DNA from: Cryomorphaceae bacterium | Lineage (GTDB): Bacteria > Bacteroidota > Bacteroidia > Flavobacteriales > Schleiferiaceae | Reading direction: 5' to 3' | Length of the DNA stretch: 20,819 nt | Assembly: GCA_002685435.1 (NCBI GenBank) | Contig: NYXD01000139.1 | Coordinates: 1-20,819 of the forward strand | Translations under genes and position numbers: made by a program | Notes under the pieces: model-generated | Told to the model about the DNA's origin: nothing | Database searches by the model: none | The model's input: only the letters and a program-made list of their open reading frames with translations | Shown here: piece after piece, positions 1 to 7,719 of the stretch | Layout: the number at the start of each line of letters is the position of its first letter | Numbering within the stretch: the first letter of the stretch is position 1

Positions 1-33
1 AAAGCTGTGGAAAAAATAGACGACGCCATTTAA
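1..33 (+). CDS. C-terminal end of an unidentified gene (partial)
   Basis: Frame 1 is open from the window edge and encodes KAVEKIDDAI before a TAA at 31-33. The charged, helix-like composition is plausible for a protein end, and the sod terminator follows in convergent orientation, which is what one would expect if a plus-strand gene stopped here. Ten residues are too few to identify a family, and an open stretch this short can occur by chance. I cannot say whether it belongs to an AddB-type partner of the helicase-nuclease downstream. Confidence 0.3.
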   Translation, partial: KAVEKIDDAI

Positions 34-43
34 AACTCGACAT

Positions 44-70
44 AAAAAAACCCCGAGCGTTTGCCCGAGG
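44..70 (-). terminator. Rho-independent terminator of the superoxide dismutase gene
   Basis: Read on the minus strand, the arms CCTCGGGC and GCTCGGGG surround an AAAC loop and are followed by seven T. Six Watson-Crick pairs and two G-U pairs form the stem. In plus-strand RNA the two wobbles become C-A mismatches and no T-tract follows, so the signal works in one direction only. It lies 26 bases beyond the sod stop codon. Confidence 0.8.
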
Positions 71-96
71 TTCTTACGTTCTAAGAATGAATCCGT

Positions 97-699
<603 letters not shown>

Positions 700-793
700 A
701 TTTAGTAGGTTTTATATTAATTCTTGGTATAAAGGTAAGGCAAATTCCGACTGAAGGTTTTAACTTACGTTTATATCCTGTTCAACAAACTCT

Positions 794-3700
794 ATGACCG
801 CTAAACAAGGCCATACGCCGCTATCTGCACCGGCAGACTTCATCGTTTTAAATGCATCGGCGGGATCGGGTAAAACCTATTCGCTGGTCCAGCACATTTT
901 GATGAATGCGTTGCGAAAAAAGGACATGGACCATGCCTATCAAAAGGTTTTAGCAATCACCTTCACTAATAATGCCGCTGCCGAAATGAAGGCGCGACTT
1001 TTGGACCAGTTATTAACCTTCAAAGGCCTCGAACACCCTTCCAAGAGTGAATTCTTCAAGCCTATATGGGAGGAAATAGGTGTCTCTCCGGAAGAATTGC
1101 AGCAGCGCGCCGCTGGTGCTGCAGGCCACATGTTGCACAACTACAGCACATTAAATGTTGGTACCATTGATCAGTTCACGCATCGACTGGTGCGCACCTT
1201 CACAAGAGATCTTGACCTCGATGATAATTTTGAGGTGCGCCTCGACCTGGATGGAATGATAGAGGAGGCACTGGACCTGCTCTACAGCAGCCTGGGGGAT
1301 GCGCCAGCATTACGGGAGTCTTTAGCGGCATGGATGCAGGAACGCATGAACCGCGAAAAGAGTCACAACCCTGATCGTGATTTAAAGCGCGAAGGGAAAG
1401 AGAGCTTTAACGAGGATACGTGGAAGGAATTGGCCCATTTACCCGGGCCGGAGCGCATGCTTGAGCTGGAAGAAGAGCTTGATCGTGAACTTTCTGTCCT
1501 TGTAGCCGAAGGTAAAAAACTAGCACATCAAGCCTTTACCCATTTGAAGGGTCAGGGGTACACGAAAGACAATTTTACCTATTACCCTCAGGCGAAAAAA
1601 CACTTCGTAGAACTCTGGTCTAACCTGCGCAGTAACAATCTAGAAGCAGGTGTTCAGGCGTTTAAAACCAAGCCAAAGAAAGGTTCCGATGCGGTTTGGG
1701 AGGCTTTTTTAGAATCGGCCCAAACGTTTCAAGAAAGTAAACAGCGCAAATTATTATTACTGAAGCAAGCCACCGAAAAACTGCAGCAGCTCTCTGCCAC
1801 ACGCGCACTCATGGATAAATTTAATGCCCTTCAAGAAGAGCAGAACACCATGCCGTTAAGCGCCTTCAATAAATTAATTTCTGAAGAGCTTCAAAAAGAG
1901 CCTACCGCGTTTATTTATGCGCGTTTGGGTGAGAAATTTTGGCATTTCTATATCGATGAGTTTCAGGACACCTCTGAAATGCAATTCGATAATCTACATC
2001 CGCTCATTGAGCATACGCTGACCAAAGATGAAAATCCAAACAGCACACTCATTGTTGGAGATGCAAAGCAAAGCATCTACCGCTGGCGTGGCGGACGTGC
2101 GGAACAATTCATGGCGTTGGTAGATAACGTCCATCCCTCCAATCGCTTTCAACAACACCCGGACGGGCACGAATTGTACTCGCGTGAAACTGTCCAATTG
2201 CCCAAAAACTTCCGCACCTACGGGAACATTGTACACTTTAACAATGACTTTTTCGAACACCTGGGAAAACGACTTACTGTTCCAGCACACCAGAGTGCTT
2301 ATACTGGTGCGCAACTGCAACAAACACCTCATAAAGACCCCTTAAAAGGCGAGGTCAATGCAGCGTTCATCTCAGTGCCCGAAGGAGAAACAAAAACCGC
2401 TCAAAGTTATGCGGAAGCCGTATGCGCAGAGGTAAAGTCAACCATAGAAACCCTAATCGAACGCGGGCATTCGTACAGTGATGTCGCCCTTTTGGTCCGT
2501 GGAAATGCGCAGGGCAAATTATTGGCGAATTTTTTAACGGGAGCAGGAATTCCGGTCTTATCCGCAGATAGTTTAGTGGTAGGAAGCTCTTTCGAAAGCA
2601 AGGTCCTCTTATCTTGCGCCAAACTTTTTCTGAACGCTGATGATCGTGAAAGCAGGTTCGAATTGGCCTACGCACTCACGAAGCTTGGTAAAATTCCTTC
2701 GCAATTAGAGCCCTTTGTTTTCCAACAGGAAGCCACATCAAAAGGGATACCCTACCTCAGCGGTCTATTTCCCGGCCTCCAAGAATTGTTTAGCCAACAA
2801 GAATCATTATATACTTTCGGAGCACGCGTTTTTGAAGCCTTTGGCCTTTTATTAGAGCCCAACGCAATGGTGGATAGCTGTCTTGATCTGCTCTACGGGT
2901 TTCAAACTAGAGAGGGTTCCTTCGCAACTTTGCCCTCATGGTGGGAAGCGGAAGCCAAGAAACGCAATGTTCCCGCTCCTCAGGACAAACCTGCGGTGCA
3001 AGTGATGACCATTCATAAGAGTAAAGGGTTAGAGTTTGAACACGTTATTCTTCCATTTGGGATTAACTATAAATCGGGCGGCGATGCGCACTGGATAGAT
3101 GTCGATGTCCATCCGGAATTGGCCCGGTTACCCATTACTAAATCGGACAAAAACGCCCCGTTATTTGAACCAGAACTATGGTCTGAGCTAGAAAACCAAA
3201 GCTACTTTGACTGGATGAACATGGCTTATGTAGCCATGACTCGACCCGTTTCTGGATTGCATGTTTTTGTAGATAAAGAAAAGCCCGATGAATTAGGAAA
3301 GGGCCTGATCGACTTTTTAGCATGTGACCCAGAGGAAGGCGCTTACCGCTCTGGAGAAATAGTACTCCCAGAATCTGCAAATACCAAAGAATCTGTTCGT
3401 CCAGTAGCGCCAAAGCCCGGTGTATTCTCACCGGCTAACCTTCGAATGGCACATACTGCACCTCGAGGTTGGTTTGACGGTCATGCCGATGGAAGTAAAT
3501 GGGGCACAGCACTACATCAAATTCTTCAAAGAAATCCCGCTTCAAGAGCAGCTGCATTGCGCCGACTCTATCGAACAGGCGCGTTTTCAGATGACTTGCA
3601 CAAAGGCGCAACAGCGTCCATTGACCAATTGGCGCAACATCCAATACTTAAAAACATCAATGACAGCGATGTGCTTATTTATACTGAGCGCTCCATTATT

Positions 3701-3874
3701 TCAAAAGATGCTACTGTGCGCCCTGATCTTCTCATAAAAACTGGTAACAGGGTTACAGTGGTTGATTATAAAACCGGCCTTGAAAAATCTGAACATCAGG
3801 AGCAATTAAATGGTTATATTGAACTGTTAAGCACTGTTTTTGAGGCAGTAGACGGTACATTACTTTACTTATAA
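794..3874 (+). CDS. UvrD/AddA-like helicase with C-terminal RecB-type nuclease domain
   Basis: This is a 1026-residue superfamily 1A helicase fused to a PD-(D/E)XK nuclease, the architecture of AddA/RecB enzymes that process double-strand breaks for recombination. Visible motifs in order: Walker A ASAGSGKT (21-28), motif Ia ITFTNNAAAEMK, Walker B DEFQD (388-392), motif III GDAKQSIYRWRGG (422-434), motif IV LPKNFRTYG, motif V TIHKSKG (739-745) and motif VI YVAMTR. The nuclease domain shows His908 in GTALHQIL, Asp978 in RPDLL and the Asp991-x-Lys993 pair in VVDYKTG, then HQEQLNGY, so the catalytic set looks intact. It is shorter than Bacillus AddA (about 1230 residues). The start fits the family because Walker A normally lies within the first 30 residues. 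No AddB partner lies between here and the next operon; it could lie before the window. The stop is only 3 bases from the next start, suggesting cotranscription with the secreted triad. Confidence 0.9.
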   Translation: MTAKQGHTPLSAPADFIVLNASAGSGKTYSLVQHILMNALRKKDMDHAYQKVLAITFTNNAAAEMKARLLDQLLTFKGLEHPSKSEFFKPIWEEIGVSPEELQQRAAGAAGHMLHNYSTLNVGTIDQFTHRLVRTFTRDLDLDDNFEVRLDLDGMIEEALDLLYSSLGDAPALRESLAAWMQERMNREKSHNPDRDLKREGKESFNEDTWKELAHLPGPERMLELEEELDRELSVLVAEGKKLAHQAFTHLKGQGYTKDNFTYYPQAKKHFVELWSNLRSNNLEAGVQAFKTKPKKGSDAVWEAFLESAQTFQESKQRKLLLLKQATEKLQQLSATRALMDKFNALQEEQNTMPLSAFNKLISEELQKEPTAFIYARLGEKFWHFYIDEFQDTSEMQFDNLHPLIEHTLTKDENPNSTLIVGDAKQSIYRWRGGRAEQFMALVDNVHPSNRFQQHPDGHELYSRETVQLPKNFRTYGNIVHFNNDFFEHLGKRLTVPAHQSAYTGAQLQQTPHKDPLKGEVNAAFISVPEGETKTAQSYAEAVCAEVKSTIETLIERGHSYSDVALLVRGNAQGKLLANFLTGAGIPVLSADSLVVGSSFESKVLLSCAKLFLNADDRESRFELAYALTKLGKIPSQLEPFVFQQEATSKGIPYLSGLFPGLQELFSQQESLYTFGARVFEAFGLLLEPNAMVDSCLDLLYGFQTREGSFATLPSWWEAEAKKRNVPAPQDKPAVQVMTIHKSKGLEFEHVILPFGINYKSGGDAHWIDVDVHPELARLPITKSDKNAPLFEPELWSELENQSYFDWMNMAYVAMTRPVSGLHVFVDKEKPDELGKGLIDFLACDPEEGAYRSGEIVLPESANTKESVRPVAPKPGVFSPANLRMAHTAPRGWFDGHADGSKWGTALHQILQRNPASRAAALRRLYRTGAFSDDLHKGATASIDQLAQHPILKNINDSDVLIYTERSIISKDATVRPDLLIKTGNRVTVVDYKTGLEKSEHQEQLNGYIELLSTVFEAVDGTLLYL

Positions 3875-3877
3875 ATC

Positions 3878-4264
3878 ATGCAACAAAGCACAAAAAAACA
3901 CAAATACTTAATCTTGTCGTATGCTTTGGTGCTGCTATTGTTAACGCATTGCACTTACGACAATAGCGTCGATTCCTATGGGAATACTACCGCGTGCGAC
4001 ACGGCAGCGGTGACCTTTAGTCAAGACATTAAAGCACTTATTGATCAGAACTGTGAAGGCTGTCATAACGGAATGTCTGCAAATGGTGGTCTCGTCTTAA
4101 GCGGACATCAGAATACCGCTGCTGCGGCACTTAATGGATCATTAATAGACCGAATGACGCGAAACGCTGGAGATCCATTGTTAATGCCGCCAAGTGGTGC
4201 ATTGAGCGAATGTGACATCAGCAAATTACAAGCATGGATCGTTCAAGGCGCGCCGAATAATTAA
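3878..4264 (+). CDS. Small lipoprotein c-type cytochrome
   Basis: The 128-residue product has an N-terminal basic and hydrophobic segment (about 6-24) ending in LLTHC. Cys25 is the probable lipidated residue, though His at -1 is not the most usual lipobox residue. One haem-binding motif, CEGCH, sits at 59-63, and LMPPSG places Met103 as the likely sixth haem ligand, so a single low-spin haem c is expected. Cys40 and Cys112 could form a disulfide. The FSQDIKALIDQNCEGCHNG sequence resembles the cytochrome domains found in many environmental Bacteroidota proteins. The protein should be exported and anchored to a membrane, acting as an electron carrier. The reaction is unknown. It is the first gene of a tight set with a YceI protein (5-base gap) and a DUF5777 protein, and I recall this trio recurring in Bacteroidota. 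The haem assignment is firm, the partner is not. Confidence 0.85.
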   Translation: MQQSTKKHKYLILSYALVLLLLTHCTYDNSVDSYGNTTACDTAAVTFSQDIKALIDQNCEGCHNGMSANGGLVLSGHQNTAAAALNGSLIDRMTRNAGDPLLMPPSGALSECDISKLQAWIVQGAPNN

Positions 4265-4269
4265 TAGCT

Positions 4270-4779
4270 ATGAAAAAACTTCTGTTAACTGCGCTGCTCA
4301 TCTCTAGTAACTTCCTATCTGCACAACAATACTTAACCCGTGAGGCCAGGCTTGATTTCGATGCTGGTTCTCCTCTAGAAGACATAGAGGCCTTCACCGA
4401 AAGTGGCTCAGCCGTTTATGATGCGAATACCGGTAAAATTGGGGTTCAAGTTTTAATGACTTCTTTCCAGTTTAAAAGAGCCTTGATGCAAGAGCACTTC
4501 AACGAAAATTATGTTGAAAGCGAGAAGTTTCCTAAGGCTTCGTTTAAAGGACTCTACAGCGAAGGCAATGTTAGTGGCGGACTTACCATTCATGGCGTTA
4601 CTAAAGAAATTAAGGTGCCTGCTCGCTTAAATCAAGAGAATGGAAACTTCGTTTTGGTCACCTCTTTCGATATCACCTTGGCAGACTACGACGTCAAAAT
4701 TCCAAGCGCTGTTGCAAATAAAATTTCTAAAAAAGCATCGATTCAAGTCCATGCAACACTAAAGAAAATCTCCAAATAA
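4270..4779 (+). CDS. YceI-family secreted protein
   Basis: This 169-residue protein begins with a signal peptide (MKKLLLTALLISSNFLSAQ, likely cut after the SAQ near residue 19). The remainder fits the YceI fold, a lipocalin-like beta barrel known from the E. coli periplasmic protein and the isoprenoid-binding TT1927b. Typical family stretches are FQFKRALMQEHFNENYVES followed by FPKASFKG, and LTIHGVTKEIKVPA. In known members the barrel binds long isoprenoid chains such as polyprenyl pyrophosphate or quinones. Whether that applies here is inference. The placement between a haem lipoprotein and an outer-membrane protein would allow a role in handling a quinone-like or other hydrophobic ligand in the periplasm, but nothing in the sequence proves it. 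The stop codon shares one base with the next start (TAATG), so translational coupling is likely. Confidence 0.9.
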   Translation: MKKLLLTALLISSNFLSAQQYLTREARLDFDAGSPLEDIEAFTESGSAVYDANTGKIGVQVLMTSFQFKRALMQEHFNENYVESEKFPKASFKGLYSEGNVSGGLTIHGVTKEIKVPARLNQENGNFVLVTSFDITLADYDVKIPSAVANKISKKASIQVHATLKKISK

Positions 4780-5666
4780 TGCGCCGCTTACTCTATATTT
4801 TCTCCTTGTCTTTAAGCGTTTTATCCGCAACTGCTCAAGATGATGTTTTTGATTTGTTAGACGAAGAATCGGAGTCTACTCAATATACGTATGCAACCTT
4901 CAAGGGAACGAAATTATTAAACGGCCAGACAAATGAAACTCCAGGGCAAGGTGTACTTCAATACATCATCTCTCACCGTTTTGGAAGTTTTACCGATGAA
5001 TACCTCTACAATTTCTTTGGTTTGGACAATGCGCACATCAGGATGCAACTAGACTATGGGTTTTCTGACCGTCTAAACATGGGAATTGGCAGGTCTTCTG
5101 TGCTCAAAACTTCAGATGCGTTTATTAAATACCGGGCACTTCGTCAAAAAACAGGTGCGAATCCTTTCCCTTTTAGTTTAACCCTATACTCTGCTCTTAA
5201 TTACCGGGGGGCTCGTTATACAGACGGCATAGATCATAACACAAGCGATCGCTTGTCGTACCATCACCAAGCGGTATTTGCGCGCAAGTTTGATGAGCGT
5301 CTCAGCCTTATTTTGGCACCTAGCGTCGTTCATTGGAATCTAGTCCCTGGTCCCGAAGATCCGAATGACACCTATCACCTTCTCATTGGCGGTCGTTATA
5401 AGCTTAACAAACGAATTGCATTAACAGGCGAATATGCCTTTTCATCCAACCGTCGTTATGGTTCAGGAGCTACGGAAGAGCAATTTCACAATCCGTTGAG
5501 TATAGGTGTAGATATAGAAACAGGAGGGCATGTATTCCAATTTCATTTAAGTAATACGCGGGCAATGAGTGATCCATTATGGATGGCACAGAATCCCTAC
5601 AGCGCAGCAAACGGCAGCCTTTTTCTAGGCTTTAATATATCAAGAGTGTTTACTGTAAATCAATAA
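4779..5666 (+). CDS. DUF5777 family outer-membrane beta-barrel protein
   Basis: The 295-residue product has a signal peptide (about 1-20, ending ATAQ) and then an acidic linker DDVFDLLDEESES. The stretch TFKGTKLLNGQTNETPGQG, followed by VLQYIISHRFG, is the characteristic start of the DUF5777 family as I know it. The rest alternates hydrophobic and polar residues in short strands with aromatic ends (for example LNMGIGRSSVLKTSDAFIKY and ALTGEYAFSSNR), as expected for an outer-membrane barrel, and it ends FLGFNISRVF. No catalytic motif is visible. Together with the cytochrome and YceI genes it forms a set that is fully envelope-located. The family has no established biochemical role that I can name. 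It is the last gene before a hairpin terminator. The start overlaps the YceI stop, which supports the chosen ATG. Confidence 0.8.
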   Translation: MRRLLYIFSLSLSVLSATAQDDVFDLLDEESESTQYTYATFKGTKLLNGQTNETPGQGVLQYIISHRFGSFTDEYLYNFFGLDNAHIRMQLDYGFSDRLNMGIGRSSVLKTSDAFIKYRALRQKTGANPFPFSLTLYSALNYRGARYTDGIDHNTSDRLSYHHQAVFARKFDERLSLILAPSVVHWNLVPGPEDPNDTYHLLIGGRYKLNKRIALTGEYAFSSNRRYGSGATEEQFHNPLSIGVDIETGGHVFQFHLSNTRAMSDPLWMAQNPYSAANGSLFLGFNISRVFTVNQ

Positions 5667-5679
5667 GTGTTAAACGGAC

Positions 5680-5709
5680 AAAAAAAAACCCCGTCCGTAG
5701 ACGGGGTTT
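5680..5709. terminator. Bidirectional terminator between convergent operons
   Basis: ACCCCGTC (5688-5695) and GACGGGGT (5700-5707) form a perfect 8-bp stem around CGTA, and two more A-T pairs extend it. Nine A at 5680-5688 become a long U-tract on the minus-strand transcript. The plus-strand transcript has only TTTA after the stem. It lies 13 bases after the DUF5777 stop and about 130 bases beyond the peptidase stop, so it probably ends both operons and is stronger for the minus strand. Confidence 0.85.
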
Positions 5710-5840
5710 AACCAAACCAATAAACCTAAGCTACTCTTAAGTTGATTCGAATTTAGGAATAATTATTAATAATTAGGTAACTCAACCCTTATATATTTTC
5801 AGTTGATTTCATTTTGTCTCATCTAAGACAACCTCTGCTT

Positions 5841-7205
5841 TTAATCCGTGTCAAGTAAATAAAATAACGCTGCAATACTTGCGGAGCCCATCTCTAAACT
5901 CCGTGGATGAATCGCATCTATTCGATCGCGCGCGCTGTGGTGAAAGTCAAAATAACGCTGACTGTCAGGACGGAAACCTATAAACACTTTATCGTATCCT
6001 CGTAGCGGTGATAAATCTGCACCACCGCCGCCTTTTGCAAATTCATGCAAGCCGTAAGGCACAAAGTATGGCTTCAAGGTTTTCACTTTTTCAACCCATT
6101 CATCACTAGCACCCACACCGAATCCGCGCGGAGCACCTGCACCGCCGTCACTCTCAAGAGCGACCCAATGGTGCACGTTATTCAATCGAGCCCAATTCGC
6201 ATATTTCTTAGCGCCATCCAATCCAAACTCCTCATTCGCCCACAACACCACGCGAATGGTTCTGCGGTACGCATAACCGACCTCTTTTAAGAGACTAGGC
6301 ACCTGCATGGCATGCGCGCATCCAGCGCCATCGTCTTGCGCTCCTTGACCTAGATCCCAAGAGTCAATATGACCGCCAACCAACATAATCTCATCGGCCT
6401 TATCTGTGCCCTTAAAATCAGCAATGACATTGTAATTCGTTGCCGTGCCCTGAATACCACAGTCCAAGAACAGCTCTAGTTCTACCTTTTGACCCTTCCC
6501 TAAAAGGTGGTCCAACACATCTGCCGCCCGCCAAGAAATAGCCGCCGAAGGAATCTTCACATCGCTATCTCCGTAGCTCATCGCGCCTGTATGCGGCAAA
6601 TCGTCGCGTAACAAGGTAACCGACCGAAGAACCGTGGCTACCGCGCCGTATTTTCCTGCCTCCATAGCACCCGCCCAACGGTACTTCACGGCGCCTCCGT
6701 AGGCGTTAAACGTACTGATCAAGCTGTGATCCATGTAGGTGTTGTAAAAAACTATTTTGCCCTTAATTCCTTCTTCGCCAAGCGCTTCGAGCTCTTCAAA
6801 AGACCCTACTTCAACAACCTCCGCTTTTACACCTTCTTTAGGAGTAGGGACAGAACCTCCAAGCGCCGTGGTCGGCAAAGCTATAGGCGCTCCACCAGCA
6901 TAGGCCTTAGACCATTCGTCGCCTCGATACCATTTCGGCACTTCTACCTCTTGAAGCCAAGCCGTATCTGCACCTGCTTGCAGCATCGCAAGCTTTGCCC
7001 AGCGCGCCGCCTCATTGGCCGCCTCTGAACCGCTAGGGCGCGGACCAATCTCCTCACACATATACTTCAGCCACTCATAGCCCTGCTGGGTACCAAGCGC
7101 TTCCGTATAAATGGACTTTATTACCGCGGCCTTATCTGCATCTACTTGTGACGCTGCGCTGAATCCTACCAATACCAAAACGGCTAATACACTATATTTC
7201 ATCAT
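5841..7205 (-). CDS. Secreted M28 family metallopeptidase (carboxypeptidase Q-like)
   Basis: This 454-residue zinc peptidase has a signal peptide (about 1-20, ending FSAASQ). The M28 active-site set is complete: His279 in GGHIDSWD, Asp291 in QDDGAG, the catalytic base and ligand pair Glu325-Glu326 in NEEFG, Asp353 in ESDGG, and His423 in FHHSARD. An insert domain of the PA type probably occupies about 120-250 (GKIVFYNTYMD and nearby). The GGHIDSWDLGQGAQDDGAG stretch is close to plasma glutamate carboxypeptidase / carboxypeptidase Q, so it likely removes residues from peptides or hydrolyses dipeptides in the periplasm or outside the cell. There is no T9SS C-terminal sorting domain, as the protein ends shortly after the last ligand (LFYLLDTD). 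It is the last gene of the kinase operon and overlaps the previous gene by 4 bases (ATGA). Confidence 0.93.
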   Translation of the reverse strand: MMKYSVLAVLVLVGFSAASQVDADKAAVIKSIYTEALGTQQGYEWLKYMCEEIGPRPSGSEAANEAARWAKLAMLQAGADTAWLQEVEVPKWYRGDEWSKAYAGGAPIALPTTALGGSVPTPKEGVKAEVVEVGSFEELEALGEEGIKGKIVFYNTYMDHSLISTFNAYGGAVKYRWAGAMEAGKYGAVATVLRSVTLLRDDLPHTGAMSYGDSDVKIPSAAISWRAADVLDHLLGKGQKVELELFLDCGIQGTATNYNVIADFKGTDKADEIMLVGGHIDSWDLGQGAQDDGAGCAHAMQVPSLLKEVGYAYRRTIRVVLWANEEFGLDGAKKYANWARLNNVHHWVALESDGGAGAPRGFGVGASDEWVEKVKTLKPYFVPYGLHEFAKGGGGADLSPLRGYDKVFIGFRPDSQRYFDFHHSARDRIDAIHPRSLEMGSASIAALFYLLDTD

Positions 7206-7708
7206 CTCTTTCTTCTTGCCTTAGTCTTCGCCGAAATAGCCGGTGAATACTTTGCCAATTTAAGTTTAAACTCTTCTTCTAGCACCTTTACATAAGGGTC
7301 CAATTCATCTCTCCGCGCCACTCGTGCCAACAACACCTTTTCCCGGTGACTAGCATTTACTAAATACAATGCTAAGCCTTCTCGTTCTTGATAGCGCATG
7401 ACGCCTGCATAACTGGTTTGTCGAACGGACTGCTGCTCTCCTAAAATGACTACGGCTGCATTCGGAACGAGGGGTTCCCAACTTCCTAAAGGAATGCCAT
7501 AAGCCGAGTAATAGCGAAACATTTTTTGATCCGTACTGCAAAGGGTAGTACCACGTCGCGCGGTCAGCCCCCAAAGCCCAATCAACCAAAAAACGAAAAT
7601 TGCCGGATGCATTCCACTAAAGAATGGGAGTATAATGGATACAATGAGTATTAACCAAAACCGAAAAGGCATGGGAAAAACTTTCTCTTTTGGCAACTCA
7701 ACCCGCAT
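7202..7708 (-). CDS. Unrecognised membrane protein with two N-terminal helices
   Basis: I do not recognise this 168-residue protein. A short basic start (to about residue 12) is followed by two hydrophobic segments, about 16-31 (FWLILIVSIILPFFSG) and 35-48 (AIFVFWLIGLWGL), separated by a short turn. The rest, about 115 residues, is soluble and by the positive-inside rule probably cytoplasmic: ARR follows the second helix. This part is mixed alpha/beta with hydrophobic strands such as AAVVILGE and GLALYLVNA, and could be a PH-like or similar membrane-associated domain; that is speculation. The C-terminus is strongly basic (TKARRKR). It lies 11 bases after the DUF819 gene and overlaps the peptidase start by 4 bases, so it is cotranscribed with both. 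Confidence 0.75.
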   Translation of the reverse strand: MRVELPKEKVFPMPFRFWLILIVSIILPFFSGMHPAIFVFWLIGLWGLTARRGTTLCSTDQKMFRYYSAYGIPLGSWEPLVPNAAVVILGEQQSVRQTSYAGVMRYQEREGLALYLVNASHREKVLLARVARRDELDPYVKVLEEEFKLKLAKYSPAISAKTKARRKR

Positions 7709-7719
7709 CTATTAACTCT

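Noticed and set aside
5..13. DnaA-box-like TGTGGAAAA, and TGTGGATAT near 11884
   Set aside because: Both differ from the consensus by one base. The first lies in the probable coding end and the second is isolated, so they do not form an origin-like cluster.
700..793. Divergent promoter region between sod and the helicase-nuclease
   Set aside because: Near matches to TAnnTTTG exist on both strands (for example TACGTTTA at 766-773), but none has a correctly spaced -33 element, so I do not list a promoter.
5760..5775. Perfect 16-bp AT-only palindrome TAATTATTAATAATTA between the convergent operons
   Set aside because: It contains only A and T in an AT-rich gap, lies after the terminator, and has no promoter near it, so a chance palindrome is likely.
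5841..7205. M28 peptidase as a T9SS cargo
   Set aside because: There is no C-terminal sorting domain; the protein ends soon after the last metal ligand, so only Sec export is supported.
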